Shown one piece after another: positions 1-12,539 of a DNA stretch of 64,000 nt. Numbering within the stretch: the stretch's first letter is position 1; the number at the start of each line of letters is the position of its first letter. This stretch comes from Cristatella mucedo (Eukaryota > Bryozoa > Phylactolaemata > Cristatellidae): the NCBI GenBank assembly GCA_009760855.2, contig WPIO01000093.1, positions 1,457,001-1,521,000 of the forward strand. Reading direction: 5' to 3'. The translations under genes and the position numbers were made by a program. Under the pieces are notes generated by a model, which saw only the letters and a list, made by a program, of their open reading frames with translations, searched no databases and had not been told where the DNA came from.

Positions 1-50
1 GAGATTGAGTTCTCTCAGGGCGCTTTACCAAGTGCATTTTTATTATTATT
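1..50 (+). mobile_element. L2-B LINE 3' tail (cut by window edge)
   Basis: The window opens inside the conserved 3' end of the L2-B LINE: the AGATTGAGTTCTCT loop, the GGGCGCTTTA arm and then ATT repeats. It is the tail only; the body lies outside the window. Confidence 0.75.
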
Positions 51-51
51 A

Positions 52-1000
52 TCTGAACTTCCCTGCTGCATGTATTACTGACATTCATACTTTGGTGGCA
101 GCATATTTTCTTAATGTAAATAACGTTAAAACCAATTTACTTGTAATGGCAATCCATAGGGTTATTCAGAAATTGCACACCTAACAGCATACCTCATGTA
201 GCATTAGCAAGCAATCTAGGTGCACTGTTCCAAAGAGACTTTTCATTTGGCAGCCTTATCAAATACAGTCATTTCTGCCAACTTTGATCTACTTAGAATA
301 GCCAAAATTCGGACAGAGATACCACATTAAAGTTGGTCCCCACATTCGTGACAGCCTGTTTCGACTTCTGTAACTCACTATTCGAAAGTCTTCTGGCCTG
401 CACTATAAGGCACTTTCAGCTGATGCAACTCTGTGGATAGTTGTGATCGTTGCAGTTGCCACAGCATCCCATTCTCTTACGAATCTGCACTGGCATCCAA
501 TCAAGCAGCTGCTAGCCATCAAGGTTCTGTTACTCACATGTAGGTCCCTTAATTCTCTAGCATCGATCTACCTATCAGAACTACTTCCAAATTAGGCTAG
601 GCATCGACCAACCTGCACTTCTGACTCGGGTAGTTTAGCTATTACTCAAATCAACCTGAAATCCTTTGAAGACCATGCTTTGATTCATATACTCCCAGAG
701 TATAGAGTACTCTTCCGACTGAACACGGGAGAGAGAGCGACATCGCCCGACTTGACAAAATTTTAAAAGAAAAAAACACATGATATTGCCTAGTATTCAC
801 TGCTTCCATATACATTGCCCATTATGTGCATATTGTGTGCTTATTGCTCTTATTGCTATATCTTATTGCTATATTGTTGCTCACCATTCGACCGTATTTC
901 CTTTGCAGAAAATGTAAAGTGCCTAAAAAGAGATTGAGTTCTCTGAGGACGCTTTATCAAGTGCATTATTACTACTATTATTATTATTATTATTATTGTG
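52..1000 (+). mobile_element. 5'-truncated L2-B LINE, reverse-transcriptase C-terminal half
   Basis: Degenerate translations match the other L2-B copies in order. First comes the region after the RT core (ACITDIHT, then the 'NxLKLN' area), then the LHWHPIKQL segment near 490, the LYLSELLPN-like segment near 570, and a 3' tail at 885-1000 ending in ATT/ACT repeats. Several stops and frameshifts break it, so it is a dead copy. The Tyr-rich ORF at 826-1215 is just the translated tail. Confidence 0.75.
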
Positions 1001-1742
1001 TGTTTATGCATCCTGACATGGTGCATGGTGACACCGAATGTTATTACTTACTAAATGGACTTGTTAATTATACAGCATGGCTAAAGAGCCTAATAAAAGA
1101 AAACGATCTCTTGAGGTGCTATCCAAACGTCTTATTATATTTGCTATTACTTGTGAGCAAAACGGCATGCCATAGAAGAACGACCAGTGCAACTAGTTTT
1201 TGCTTGGTATGCTGACAACGGTAGGCTTGGTAAGACTGTAACTATTGTAATGTCTGCCTATGCACTAAAGCCTTTTCTGTACTGATGCTTATTTAACCCT
1301 TGGCTGGAAGGCAACTTCTTATGTGTGATGCCCTCGACTGCTCCAATATGCAGAAATCTAGATTTGCCAAAGGGACAAAACCGGTTGTTTACCTGCACTA
1401 ATTGGCCCTGGCTCCAGCACATTTGGTATTTAAGTCCCCCCCCCACCACCCTTCTGCTGGGTGTTTCAACACATTACAGTGGGGGTTTGCTGCATTCGAC
1501 TACAGCATTTCTGTGTATTTTTAAGCAAGGTCCGTTTCAAGACTGCACGACCTGGCTGCCAATATGCCGCATCCTAAACGCTGTAAAGAATGTATTGGCT
1601 CTGAATGAAGCGGTGGAGCACAGATCCCTGTTTTAAACGTGGCATTCGGCTATCCCTAGCTTCGGGTAGCTGATAGGGTTTCAATCTGCGCATGAGCATT
1701 AACGTTTAAGCCTATTGAGCTGCACCTCATAAATGAATAAAT

Positions 1743-1835
1743 CATTTGCACAGCACCCTGAGAGAACTTAACCTTTATTCAGGCTCTTCACATATGCCAT
1801 GAGGCTCGAGCCCACGACCATGGTCATCTAACAAA
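1743..1835 (-). mobile_element. SINE-2 fragment
   Basis: Read on the minus strand, it has the box-B-like GGCTCGAGCC motif and then the shared SINE-2/L2-B tail (AAGTTCTCTCAGGGTGCT, then an AAT-rich end). The box A part of the tRNA-like head is poorly preserved. Confidence 0.55.
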
Positions 1836-1839
1836 TTCA

Positions 1840-2450
1840 CCGTAGTCTTGGTTCGAGGCAAGCACCAAACTGGTCAATCTCATGACGTTATCGTGCAATG
1901 CATACTGTATTAAACATCATAAACTCGCTCAGCCCTGCAGCTAAAGCTTAATTTGGCCTATTATGTTCAGACGCCTCCTTACTGGTCACAACAGGTCAAG
2001 ATGAATCAAGTTAAGCAAAGGTGGACATGCATTACTGTCTCGTTCAAGCCACAGTGGACACACGGCGGATTATCTGGGAAAATAGTAAGTCGTTTGAATA
2101 GCAGCATAAGAGAACCCAATATCTATCTAGACATTGTACAACTAGCTGCAATGAATGACACAATCAGCAGTAACTAAGGAGCCAGGTAACTAAGGAGTAA
2201 CTAAGGAGCCATGGCTTATACAAATGTACAAGAGCACACAATAAGGCTCTCAGCACCGCTGATGAGAGGGACCCTAGTTAGTACCATGCTCTGAACCATG
2301 ATAAATAAATGATAACTCACCATATCGTGCACAAGTAAACTAGCAAAGCACACCGAAAGAAGAAAAGCTCCCAGGAAAGCTACAGCTGAGGCTGTAATTT
2401 AAAAAGTGAAGGAACTCACGAAGTCTATTGACAAAGAGTGGGGTGTCTGC
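1840..2450. other. no gene recognised
   Basis: The stretch holds short chance ORFs only. There is a small imperfect tandem repeat of AACTAAGGAG around 2173-2210. I see no coding exon or repeat family here. Confidence 0.5.
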
Positions 2451-2454
2451 GACA

Positions 2455-2583
2455 GTACATTAACAATTCGACCATGCTTCCTTTGCAGCAAATGCAAAGT
2501 GCCCACAAAAACGAGATTACGTTTTCAGAGGGTGCTATACGAATTTACTATATATTATTATTGCTATTATTATTATTATTACT
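2455..2583 (+). mobile_element. L2-B LINE 3' tail
   Basis: It contains CATTAACAATTCGACC, TTCCTTTGCAGCAAATG, a mutated GTGCCCACAAAAACGAGATTA stem-loop and an ATT-rich end. Only the last 130 bp or so of the element are present. Confidence 0.7.
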
Positions 2584-3249
2584 ATGTGCTCATTGCGAGC
2601 CATGCAAGCCGATACCTCCCAGTTGAGAAAATCGAGCCGGTCTGAAACCTGGGTAGTGCAGAAATAGATTTCTGCAGCATGTGGTTTCGATTCAACCTAC
2701 CTGGACTTTCTTACACACCCAAGATAGATTTGACAAATTAGAATATGAATTATTTATTTTTATTGTAATGAGAGGAAATATTGTTCTAATCATGTCTGCA
2801 AATGGAGACCAGTGGCTAGGTGTCACTGTAAATTGGATCAAAAGTATACGGTTGCCCGTATACGTACGAACCGTGGTATGTGGTTAGAAGCTGTGGCTTA
2901 AAATAGGCGTTCTTAAATCAGTTATTAAAAAAATTGATAAATAAGCTGCCTTATCATGGCATCCCCAAAATGGTAAGTGAAGCGGTTCTTCGGATGTTTG
3001 CATATCTTAGTTGCTTTCATAACACTGTCTTCCAGCCTGCTTATCAACGACTAATATAACCGCACGAGGTCGTACTTGCAATGAACTCCTTTAAATTCAC
3101 TCTGGAATCATTGAATTGTATCGCGAATACGGAGGTTGAGCAAATGTCCATTTCCTGCGATGCAGAGCTCAATTTCTAAGTATGAGATCATCGCATGTCT
3201 GGCTTTGACTTGTCAAATGTGTCCAAGTCGACATTCTATTTTCCGGACG

Positions 3250-3920
3250 TCTACGGCTGAAAACAGAATGTTGCCCCAACACAAAGCCGGAAGTGAAAAA
3301 ATCTCCGGTTCCGACAAGCAGCATCCGCGGAGTGAATTGCAATGATAAGAGTATATTAAAATTTCTTTCTTAGAAGCAAGAGCCCATACGTTTATATTTG
3401 TCGTTGTTACGCTTATACTTTTTATAATGCTTATATTTGTCGTTATTATTCGAGCTGGAAAACGCTGGCTATCCGATGGCCTGACAACGAACGCTAACAT
3501 CTCAAAACCATGTCGAAAATCTTTATTGGAATAAGATAATAAGTTACATTATGTGACAAAGTATTTAGAAACATCGATCGGTAGAGCCCTACTGCAATAC
3601 TGAATGCCAGAAACACGTCGTACCACCGATTTCAGCCGCGAGCTCTGGCGGTCGCCAAGCCCGGCAAAACATGTTGATCTTACACAGAAATGCGAGATGT
3701 ATGTACAGAAATTAGCAGTTATTATCATGTGCTACGCGATCTCAAATTTTGGCGGAACTAAGATGAGCCTTTTTTGCGAATCAAAACCTCGAGCCTAGAC
3801 AGTGTTCCATTCAACCTTGGCCTTCATATGGGCTCTGTCTTCGGACTGCAGCCAGCAGCCGGGATGGATAGAAATGAGCTTGCCAGCCGTCGCATGGATT
3901 TGCTTTCATCGTCAAAATGC
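3250..3920 (-). repeat. unclassified dispersed repeat 'X', copy 1 (inverted relative to copy 2)
   Basis: This stretch is similar, in inverted orientation, to 8390-9050. Shared blocks include GTTGCCCC..AAAGCC, CTCCGGTTCCGACAAGC, the ATATTTGTCGTTATTATTCG block, TACATTATGTGACAAAGTAT, CACGTCGTACCACCGATTTC, TTACACAGAAATGC and GCCGTCGCA. The copies differ by many substitutions and small indels. No coding capacity or terminal repeats were recognised. The strand is arbitrary and was chosen relative to copy 2. Confidence 0.7.
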
Positions 3921-4019
3921 TAAAACGAGCCGTGTGGAACAAAGCTTCGCAAGATAGGTTCGTTCGGCTGCCTTCTACTTTGCAAACAGTAGTTAATCGG
4001 CCGGTTTAGCAGCTCCAGC

Positions 4020-5270
4020 CTAGTTTAATAATAATAACAATACATTTCTATAGCGTGCTCGGATTACTTAATCTCTTTCTAGGCCTTTTTACGGATGCTG
4101 CAATGGAAGCAGGATCAAATGATCAGTGGTAACATGTACAATCTCAACCAGAATAATATGGTTACAGGTAACATGCAGTGTCAGCCTCATGAGCACATAA
4201 AAGGACAAATCCCAAGGACCCACCAAATGCTTCGAGAAGCAGCTGCGTTTTCAGCTTATGTTTAAAAGGCGACTTGTCAGGAGACGTGATGTCATTCGAG
4301 AGTAAGTTGCAGGCTTTGGGAGCATACAAACTCAAGGAAGGGTCAGCAAAAGAATTGAAATTAGTTCGAAACACAGCTAAGCTATTGGTGTCCGAAATAG
4401 GAGGTACGATGCCTAAGCTGGTTTGGGAGTAGTTCTGATAGGCAAGCTGGAGCAAGACGGAGCCTAAAAGTGACAAACCGTGAAGTCACTAAGCTGCTTG
4501 ATTGGGGACCAGTGCAGGTTGGCGAGAAATGCTGTAATTCGGCAGATGCAACTCTCACGACAGACAAGCCTAGCTGCAGAGTTTTGTCTCAACTGTAAGT
4601 GCTTGGTTGCACAGGCCGGTAGACCAGCAAGCAGTGAGTTACAGAAGTCGAAACGGGTATCAAAAATGCATGGACCAATCTGGATGTAGCATTCCCTGAC
4701 TAAGTAGGTCCGATTTGTAGTAATATTGCATAGCTTAAAGTAGGCAAACTTGACTGTCGAGCTGATGTGGTCGTCCAATGATTGGTCACTTTGGAACAGG
4801 ACACCTTGAGTTCGTGCAGATGCTACAAGAGATATGCTGGCACAGCCGATTTTGAGGGGTAAGCTTTTAAATTTCTGAGTCACACTTGGTTTACCAATAA
4901 CCAGTAAGTCGGTGTTATCGTCATTTAATTTAAGGTTTGCTGCCATCCATGTGCAGATGTCAGCAATACATGTAGCAAGAGGGTACAGAAAACTTGACGT
5001 GCTGGAAGGCTGGGAGGGATTTAAGTAAAGGTATAGCTGAGTGTTATCTGCATAGACGTGAAAGCTTAGACTGAGCTTTTTGATCACGTGGGTAACAGAA
5101 AATAAACTGTGAAAAGAAGTAGACCAAGCACAGAACTCTGAGGTACCCCATACTCAAGTGGTTCTTCTGATGATCGTTGTCTATTTACATCAGTACTCTA
5201 CAGTCTCCCACTGCAGTTCAGAGGCAGTGATGCCCAAGCGAGATTGAAAGAAGTTGGAGAAGGGCTAAGC
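4020..5270 (-). mobile_element. 5'-truncated L2-B LINE with RT fragment
   Basis: On the minus strand the 207-codon ORF 5087-4464 starts inside the RT domain (FHVYADNTQLYL, a mutated YADDTQL) and continues through the conserved region after the core (CIADICTWMAANLKLNDD, then LLVIGKPS). The piece at 4476-4162 carries the C-terminal end (YAPKACNLL). The 3' tail lies at 4100-4024 and ends in TATTATTATT. Frame breaks between the pieces make it a pseudogene. Confidence 0.8.
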
Positions 5271-5339
5271 TAGATCATCGCAAGAATCACTAGGTACCGA
5301 GCCAACCAGTGAACGGTTAAGGAAACTGTTGATGGCATT

Positions 5340-5745
5340 TTTTGGATTGTGCATGCACACTGGCAGCACACAGAAACTCACTAAGGACAATTCATGGATA
5401 CCCAGCAAATGCAATAAGGAATGGGGGCGTTTTAAGCTTATCTAAATGTTAAGCTGGGGCATGCCGTGATGTGAGTCAGGAATGAGTTGCACTATACGAA
5501 CTAAAGGCATGATCTATAAAGGAATTGAGATTAGTCCAAGGCATAGCTAAACGACTTGAGTCACATTAGTGGGTTGTACGATGCCTAGTCTGAAATTGGG
5601 AAGTAGTTTACTTAGGTTGGCCAGAGCAATAGAATAAAGGGACCTAAAAGTAGGTGGAAACCCTTGAAGTTGGCACACTACTAGACAGGGAGCCAGTGCA
5701 GGTCGGTGATAAGTGGTGTAACGCTAAATAGAGCTAAGTACGATA
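5340..5745 (-). mobile_element. L2-B LINE fragment lacking both ends
   Basis: It aligns with the 3' quarter of the neighbouring L2-B copies: the GCATGCACACTGGCAGCACA block, the GTTTAGC...GAC block and the GAGCCAGTGCAGGTCGG block. The tail is missing on the left, and a SINE abuts it on the right. Confidence 0.6.
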
Positions 5746-5759
5746 GACATGAAGAACCG

Positions 5760-5915
5760 TTATAGCTGAGGAGGTAAGGTTTTGCTCTTCACGACCAAGG
5801 TCGCGCGTTCAAATCCTGCAGTAGGCGACCCATTATCGCCAACTGCAAGAGTTTGTGATAGCCGTTAAGACTCTTCTGTGACTGTACGAATGAGGCTGCT
5901 AAATAAGCCTATATT
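5760..5915 (+). mobile_element. SINE-1 (tRNA-derived)
   Basis: The head is tRNA-like: GAGGTAAGGTTTTGCTCTTC followed by a box-B-like GCGTTCAAATCCTGC. Next comes the SINE-1 body (GCGACCCATTATCGCC...GCAAG), the hairpin and the end AAATGAGGCTGCTAAATAAGC. An AT-rich expansion follows directly. Confidence 0.75.
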
Positions 5916-5959
5916 ATATATATATATATATAATATATAAGCTTATAATATAATTATAA

Positions 5960-5992
<33 letters not shown>

Positions 5993-6060
5993 TAATAATA
6001 ATATAATTATAATATATATATATATATAATATAATATAATATATAATATATTTATATAAA
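5911..6060. repeat. AT microsatellite with long palindromic AT stretches
   Basis: This is an almost pure A/T tract of (TA)n broken by TTATAATATAATTATAA-type palindromes. It directly follows the 3' end of a SINE-1 copy, so it may have grown from the SINE tail. Confidence 0.9.
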
Positions 6061-6689
6061 TAGCTGCTCAGTTACGGACTAACTTCAGACGTCTTATTGC
6101 AAACCTCACAGACATATGCCAAACACACAAAGCTGTATGCTCACACACAATCTTACAGAAACCTGGAATGTTCATACTCTCTCACACGCACGCACACACA
6201 CATGAATACAAGGTTTTCTGACTGAGAAGACGTAGGTCATAAGTGACAGGTTCAGACATGTATACACGCAAAAAGAAGGTCTGAGTTAGCACCTAAGAAG
6301 AGGAGACTGCCATCCACTGGAAGCAACTATCCAAATGTTGTAAATAATGGTAAAATCTATTTCATGCTAATATGTATACAAAATACGATATCAGATACCT
6401 ACATGACAGAAAATCAAGTGTTGAACAGCTAAAAATTAATAGCTCCTACTCAAAGACAATAAAGATAGCAGTAGTTAGTCCTCAGCTGTTACGTGGTCGG
6501 ACTGCAGTGGTCCTTCACTCCTTGCTACGGCAGCATGGGAGGCAAGTAAAATCTCAGTCACCGAACAGCCAGGCCAACTAGTCCCAAAGCTTACAAGAAA
6601 TGACAAGAGGATGAGGCAGACAAAAGCTGAAAAAACCAAGAACCATATAAAACAAGCCGTGCTAGAACAGTGAGTGTTTTCTACAGCAC

Positions 6690-6742
6690 CCGATGAGAAC
6701 CAAATATCTCTCCACAAGCTTTACAACTGGCCACACGACAAG
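6690..6742 (-). mobile_element. L2-C LINE tail fragment
   Basis: It resembles the 3' tail at 62270-62320: CAGCACCCGATGAGAACCAA, then ATCTCTCCACAAGC and TTTACAACTGGCC. Only about 50 bp are recognisable. Confidence 0.45.
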
Positions 6743-6861
6743 AAACAACCAAAAGCTTCAGACAACATGCTTAAACTAAAATGCCGAAGTACATAAGAAA
6801 ATTTTTAGTGCCGCTGCTTAGTACCCCTTGCTTGGTAAATAATAAAACTAGAAATAATGTT

Positions 6862-8245
6862 TTTGATATAGCACCCTCAGAGAACTCAAGCTCTTTTTCT
6901 AGGCACTTTACATTTGCTGCAAAGCAAGCACGACCGAATGGTTAGTGGTAGCATGCTCAATAAATAATACAACAATACAATACAATACAACAATATCAAT
7001 ACAACAGGAATAACATGGTTGGGGTGACATGCACAGGGTCAGCATGCAAGTATGGTTAGTGGAAGCATGCACAGTACGCATAAGCATATAAAGGTCGAAT
7101 CACAGAAACCCATTAAACGTTGCGTTTTTAGTTTCTTTTTAAGGGTGATCAAGTCAGGAGATGTCGTGATGCAAATCGGAAGTGAGTTCCAGGCTTTGGG
7201 AGCATACAAAAAAAGGCAAGGTCTCCAAGGGATTTGAGATTTGTACGAGGTATAGGTAAACAGTGAGATTCCGAAAAGCAGGTGGTACGATGCGTAGCCT
7301 GGTGGGGGATTAGATCTGATAGGTAGGTTCAAGTCAAAGGATGAAGGGACCTAAAAATGAGTGACGCAACCTTGAAGTCGATGCATTGCTTGACTGGGAA
7401 CCAGTGCAGGTCGGCAAGAAGTGGTGTGATGTGGGAACTGCAATGCTCACGACAGACAAGCCTAGCTGCAGAGCTTTGCATCAACTGTAAGCTCCTGATT
7501 GCACAGGCGGGAAGACCAGCAGGCAGTGAGTTATAGAAGTCAAGACGTGATGTCACAAATACATGGACCAATTTAGATGTGGTATCCCTTTCTAAACAAG
7601 TCCGAATTTCAGCATGCCATGTACATTAGGTTATGTAGCTGAAAGTAGGCAGACTTGACTGTGGAGCTGATGCGATCATTTAATGAAAGGTCACTTTGGA
7701 ACATGACACCTAGATTTCGTGCAGATTCAACAGGAGATATGCTGGCAGAGCCGATTGTGAGCGTTAACTTTTCCAATTTCTAAGTCACCCTTGGTTTGCT
7801 CAAAACCACTGGGTTGGTTTTATCCTCATTCAATTAAAGAAATTTTGCTGCCATGCACGTGTGGATGTCATCAATCCATGCAGCAAGGGAGTTAAGAGAA
7901 CTAAACGTGCTAGATGGCTGGGAGGGATCAAAGCAAAGGTACAACTGAGTGTCATCCGAATAGAAGTGAAAGCCTAGATTGTGCTTGGCAATCACATCGG
8001 CAAAAGGAAAAGCATAAACCATGAAAAGAATAGGACCAAGCATAGATCCCTGAGGTACCCCATATTTCAGAGGTACCTCGGATGATCTGCGTCCATTCAC
8101 ATCAATACTCTAGAGTCTCCCACTGAGATAGGACCTGAACCATTGCAATGCAGTGCCAGTGATGCGCAGGCGAGATGAGAGGTGCTCAAGAAGGACTTGG
8201 TGATCAATAGTATCAAAAGCTGCCGAAAGATCGAGCAAAACAAGC
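6862..8245 (-). mobile_element. 5'-truncated L2-B LINE with RT core fragment
   Basis: On the minus strand the ORF 8100-7834 carries RT motif B' (YGVPQGSMLGPILF), then HFYSDDTQLYL (YADD altered to YSDD) and FDPSQPSS. The pieces at 7571-7329 and 7332-7039 continue with ARLVCREHCSSHITPLLADL and YAPKAWNSLP. The tail is at 6940-6862. The upstream part (8230-8160) encodes degraded [13 protein letters not shown] in another frame. The frames are interrupted, so the copy is dead. Confidence 0.85.
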
Positions 8246-8389
8246 AGATATGCAAGCAAAATGCAGGTAATCGCCCACAAGTAAGCACACGGAGCCCACT
8301 GTAAACCTCTCTGGGGCTAAGGGACTGCTACATCTACAGCTACTATAACTTACACGCAAAAAAAAACTAACGAATCTTACCGAATTCCG

Positions 8390-9050
8390 TTAACGAGGAA
8401 AGCAAACCCGTGCGACGGCTCGTGAGCTCATCTCGATCCAACCCGGCGCTGGCTGCAGCCCGGAAGACAGGATCCCATCACAAGGCGAAGGTCGGACGGA
8501 AGACACCGTCGCACCAGTTTCGGTTCACAAAAAGAGCACATCTTAATTTCTCCGCAATTTTAGTTGACATAATACATCATAATAATTATTATTCATCATT
8601 TCTGTACATAGATCGTGCATTTCTGTGTAAAGCCAACATATTTTGCGGGTTTGGCGACCGCCCGAGCACGCGGCTGAAATCGGTGGTACGACGCGTTTCT
8701 GGCAGTTAGTATTGCTATGGGGCTCTACCGATCGGTGTTTCTAAATACTTTGTCACATAATATAACTTATTATCTTATTCCGATAAAGATGCGCAACGTG
8801 GGTTTTGGGATGTTAGCGTTCGTTGTCAGGCTATCGGGTAGGCCGCGTTTTCCAGCTCGAATAATAACGACAAATATAAGCATAATAACGACAAATATAA
8901 GCATATGGGCTCACGCTTCTTAAAAACCACTTAATCCTTGCACTTCACTGCGCGGACGAAGCTTGTCGGAACCAGAGATGTTCTCACTTCGGGCTTTGAG
9001 GTGGGGGCAACAGTCCGTCGGGGCAACCGTTTCACAGCGCTACAAGCACT
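8390..9050 (+). repeat. unclassified dispersed repeat 'X', copy 2
   Basis: This is the inverted partner of 3250-3920. It contains an internal near-perfect direct duplication of a 21-mer (ATAATAACGACAAATATAAG core) at 8862-8903; a diverged form of the same duplication is visible in copy 1 near 3390-3455. No protein similarity was recognised. Confidence 0.7.
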
Positions 9051-9599
9051 AGCCGTGCCCCGTTGCCTACGCCTTCCCTATAATCCCAAACGATCGGAGC
9101 AAATTAGAAAAAACATAAGACTTACTTTGAAATTAAAACAGTGCTCTAGTATGACTACTTCATGTCTCGATTTCTCGTTTCGAAACGTAGACGTCTCACA
9201 TATAAGTTTCGTAGCCGCCGGACACAGATCTAAACTCATGCTGACGATTGAGGCGCTTAAAGTTGGCTGATGGGATAGGGGTTGAGGCCGACTAATCAAA
9301 CATCTCCTAACGTAACAAGCCAAAATGGCGACCAATCATCAGTCTACGAATCGCTTCCTGACACTTGTCGGGCCCGACCCAGGGCTTCCGGGAAAGGCAC
9401 GAAGTCAGCTGCAGCCACTGAACGACCTCAATCGCGTGGCTAGGTGCCTGCTTGTGTCAGCGACTGGGTGACTAGACCAGAGTGTTCCAGTTGACGATCC
9501 AATACCCGGAACGTCGGCCTCCTCGGTCAGCTGCCCCCTCTTTTGCAGCTGGCAGCTCGGGGGACGCCGAATTGCCATGCCATTCATATGATAATATAA

Positions 9600-12060
9600 A
9601 TATTGGATTAGTAAAGCGCCCTAAGAGAACTTAATCTCATGCTAGGCACTTCATGTATGCTGCCAAGCAAGCATGCTCAAATGGTCACAGGCGACATGTG
9701 TTGTGTACGCCTGCGGCTTCTGCTGTTGTAATTAACGAAGCGCCGGATACTAATGTACACGCCTCACCTGTGGCCAATAGTTTTGCCGTGCAGCGTCAGG
9801 CCACTAATCCAGATTATATTTCGTGTCATCTGCTGCGACTGATTGGGCTACCATATATGTGCCCTTTGAGAGTAATAACTGAGATTCTAGTTAACCGCAC
9901 ACGTGCACCAGCTTTGTCTCCGTGAGACTCCCACTAAAACAACCACCGCCGGAGCAACTGGCATACAACACGTGCGTATTGTCAGCATATATGTATGGTT
10001 AAGTGGCAACATGACCAGTGTCAGCATGCATAATCACAAGAAAGGCAAATCACAAAGACCCAACAGGTGCTGTAAGAAACAATTGCGTTGTATGCTACTT
10101 TTAAAACATCAAGAGAGGGTATGTCATTACGTCAGTCGGGAGAGAGTTGGCTTTAGGAGCATACAAACTGAAGGCACTGTCTCCAGGGAATTTGAGGTTC
10201 GTCAAAGGTGTAGAGAGCTTAGCATTTGGAAAGATTCGGAAAATTCAGAAAAGCAGGTGGTCCTACTGTTCCTAGTCTGGTAAGGAAGTAAATCTGATAA
10301 TTATGCTGGAGCCGGAGAATGAAGGGGCTTAAAAGTGAATGACAGAACCGTGAATTCGATATGCTGCTTGATTGGGATCCAGTGCAGGTTGGCAAGAAGT
10401 TATGTGTTGTGGTAACTACGACACTCACTGCAGATAGGAACGGTTGCTGAGTTTTGCTCCAACTGTAAGCGCTGATTGCAGATGCCATCAGACCTGCAAA
10501 CGGTGAGTTGCAGAAGTTGAGATTTCACACATGCATGGACCAATTTGGATGTTGCATCCCTGACTAAACAGGCCTAATTTTTATCAATGCTGCTTAAATT
10601 GAAAATAAGGCAGACTTGACTTCTGAGTTAATCTGGCCGTCTAGTGAGTGCACTCGCTTCGGAACATGACACCTAGATTTAATGCAAATGCTTACTGACG
10701 GAGTCTATTGTGGGTGTTCAGCTTTCCAATTTCTAAGTCACACTTGGTTAAAACATAACTAGTAAGTTAGTTGTATTGGCCTTCCATTTGCGGAACTGTG
10801 CTGCCATCTAAGCTTGGGTGGCAGTAATAAATGCAGCAAGGGAGTGGAGAGAATGTGACATGCTGGGTTGCTGGGACGGATCAAAGTTTAGGTACGGTTG
10901 TACGTCATCTGCATGGAAGTGAAAGCTTATATTGTGCTTGGCGATCACATCGGCAAGAGTGACACCATAAATTGTGAAAAGAAGTGGACCAAGCCCACAG
11001 AGCTCCAAGATTCTCCATACTTATGTGGTTCCTCGGATGACTTTTGCTTGCTTACATCAGTACTTTAGAGTCTCGGAGCACTGAGATAGGACCTAAACCA
11101 TTGCATTGCATTGCAGTGCCGGTGTCCAGACGAGATGAGAGGCGCTTGAGAAGAACTTGGTGATCAATAGTATCAAAAGCTGCCTACAGGTTCTAGCAAA
11201 TCAAGCAGAGAGCCTTTACCTAAGTCTGTATAGTTGAAAAGGTCGTTGTACACTCAAAGCAATGCTCACTCTTTGGAGTAATAAGTTCTAAAAAAAAACT
11301 TGCTTGGTTTGAAGTTTCAATTTAAACGTTCGACTGATTTCCCACAACTTTTTCCAGTGTCTTTGATACGAACAGAAGGGAGACTGGGCAGCAGATGCTC
11401 AAGCTCTCAGTAGTCTAGTGTTGCTCTCTTAATTAGAGGCCTATCGACACGCCTTTTTGAGGCGCAGTGGCAAGTCCTGAGGCTAAGAGCATGTTTATTA
11501 TACTAGTTATACATGGCAGCAACAGATCTAGAGTAGAAGTAAGCATAGTAGCAGTAGGACAGCGGGAATAGGGTGTAGAGGGCTACTAGTCTTCTTTGGC
11601 TGGGAGACGAATTTCAGGATGAAGTCACTCGTGGCAGCCTTGAATATAGACACTGAGGTGCTGCCCGGTATCGAGGGAGGCGAGTCCTGCGGGGTGCTTA
11701 CTGAGGGACCGCAGCCCAGTGGAGATGCTGCTAACTCAGGAATGGACTCATTGAACGTGTCTATCTTGTTGAAGAAGAAGCTAGCGTTACAGCCGGCGTA
11801 GTTCGTGTGAACAGAACTCGTGGCCTGCAAGGGTAAAGTTGGTTGTAGGTGGATGTCGCTAAAGTGCAGGGACAGTATTTTCCTTGTAAGTGGACCCGGT
11901 GTGTAGGGCAAGGTCGGAGTGTTTGTCGTGCTTGGTGTTTTTTTACGAGCCGTGGGATATGACCGGACCAGACGGGCAGCGAGATTGTGGGCTTGCTTAA
12001 AAAGTTTAGTAAAACTCCCTAATTTTACTTGGCACCCCAATCCTGCTGACGCCAGCTGAC
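9600..12060 (-). mobile_element. L2-B LINE, longest copy (linker + RT + tail), degenerate
   Basis: Reading down the minus strand, the ORF 12040-11528 encodes the linker between endonuclease and RT. It includes the FFFNKIDTFNESIPEL-like segment and a segment ending KKTSSPLHPIPAVLLL, which corresponds to the conserved 'S.LDPIP..LL' region of CR1/L2 polyproteins. A degenerate RT core follows, with HQVLLKRLSS at about 11160, GPLLFTIYG and ISFHFHADDVQPYLNF in 11008-10808. Then come the C-terminal pieces (10488-10219) and a tail at 9660-9605. Stops and frameshifts separate the pieces. Confidence 0.8.
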
Positions 12061-12306
12061 TTGCAAGCCCTTGGTAAAGGTTAAGTAGGATGGCGCCAGA
12101 GACGGAGTACGCGAGGCGATGTGCTTATTGAGCATCCAGCGAACTGAACCGGCAATATGCACACGGCTGTGCCGCTCGGTAAGCGGCAGAGCACTTTTCC
12201 GCTAATCTTTGGCATTCAAAGTCTAGGTAAAAGAGCCGACCTTGAGCACAATCTCAATCTTTGAGGCGGCATTCACCGGTTCCTCTGTACCTTTCTAACC
12301 CGGGGC

Positions 12307-12352
12307 GTGTTGTATTGTAGTGTTGTTGTATTGTAGTGTTGTATTGTAGTAA
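12307..12352. repeat. short tandem repeat of TGTTGTATTGTAG units
   Basis: About three imperfect copies of a 13-16 bp unit (TGTTGTATTGTAG). They lie at the far end of a region that, on the minus strand, follows the RT fragment, so they could mark an LTR edge. That is speculation. Confidence 0.5.
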
Positions 12353-12539
12353 CTCCGGCTGTGGCAGTCTCCCGTGGGAGTCTCGCGGAGACAGAGTGCG
12401 AGAATTTCTACCGAAAACGAGAGTCACTCTTATTTATCACAATGCGTACATATACTAGAGCTCGATGAATCACAGCAGACGTTAAGAAATATAACATAAA
12501 TTGGTGGCCTGACTACGCTGAGTCAATGGCATAGCTATG

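Noticed and set aside
826-1215. ORF with a Tyr-rich run (also 2406-2645)
   Set aside because: The Tyr run is the translated ATT tail of an L2-B LINE.
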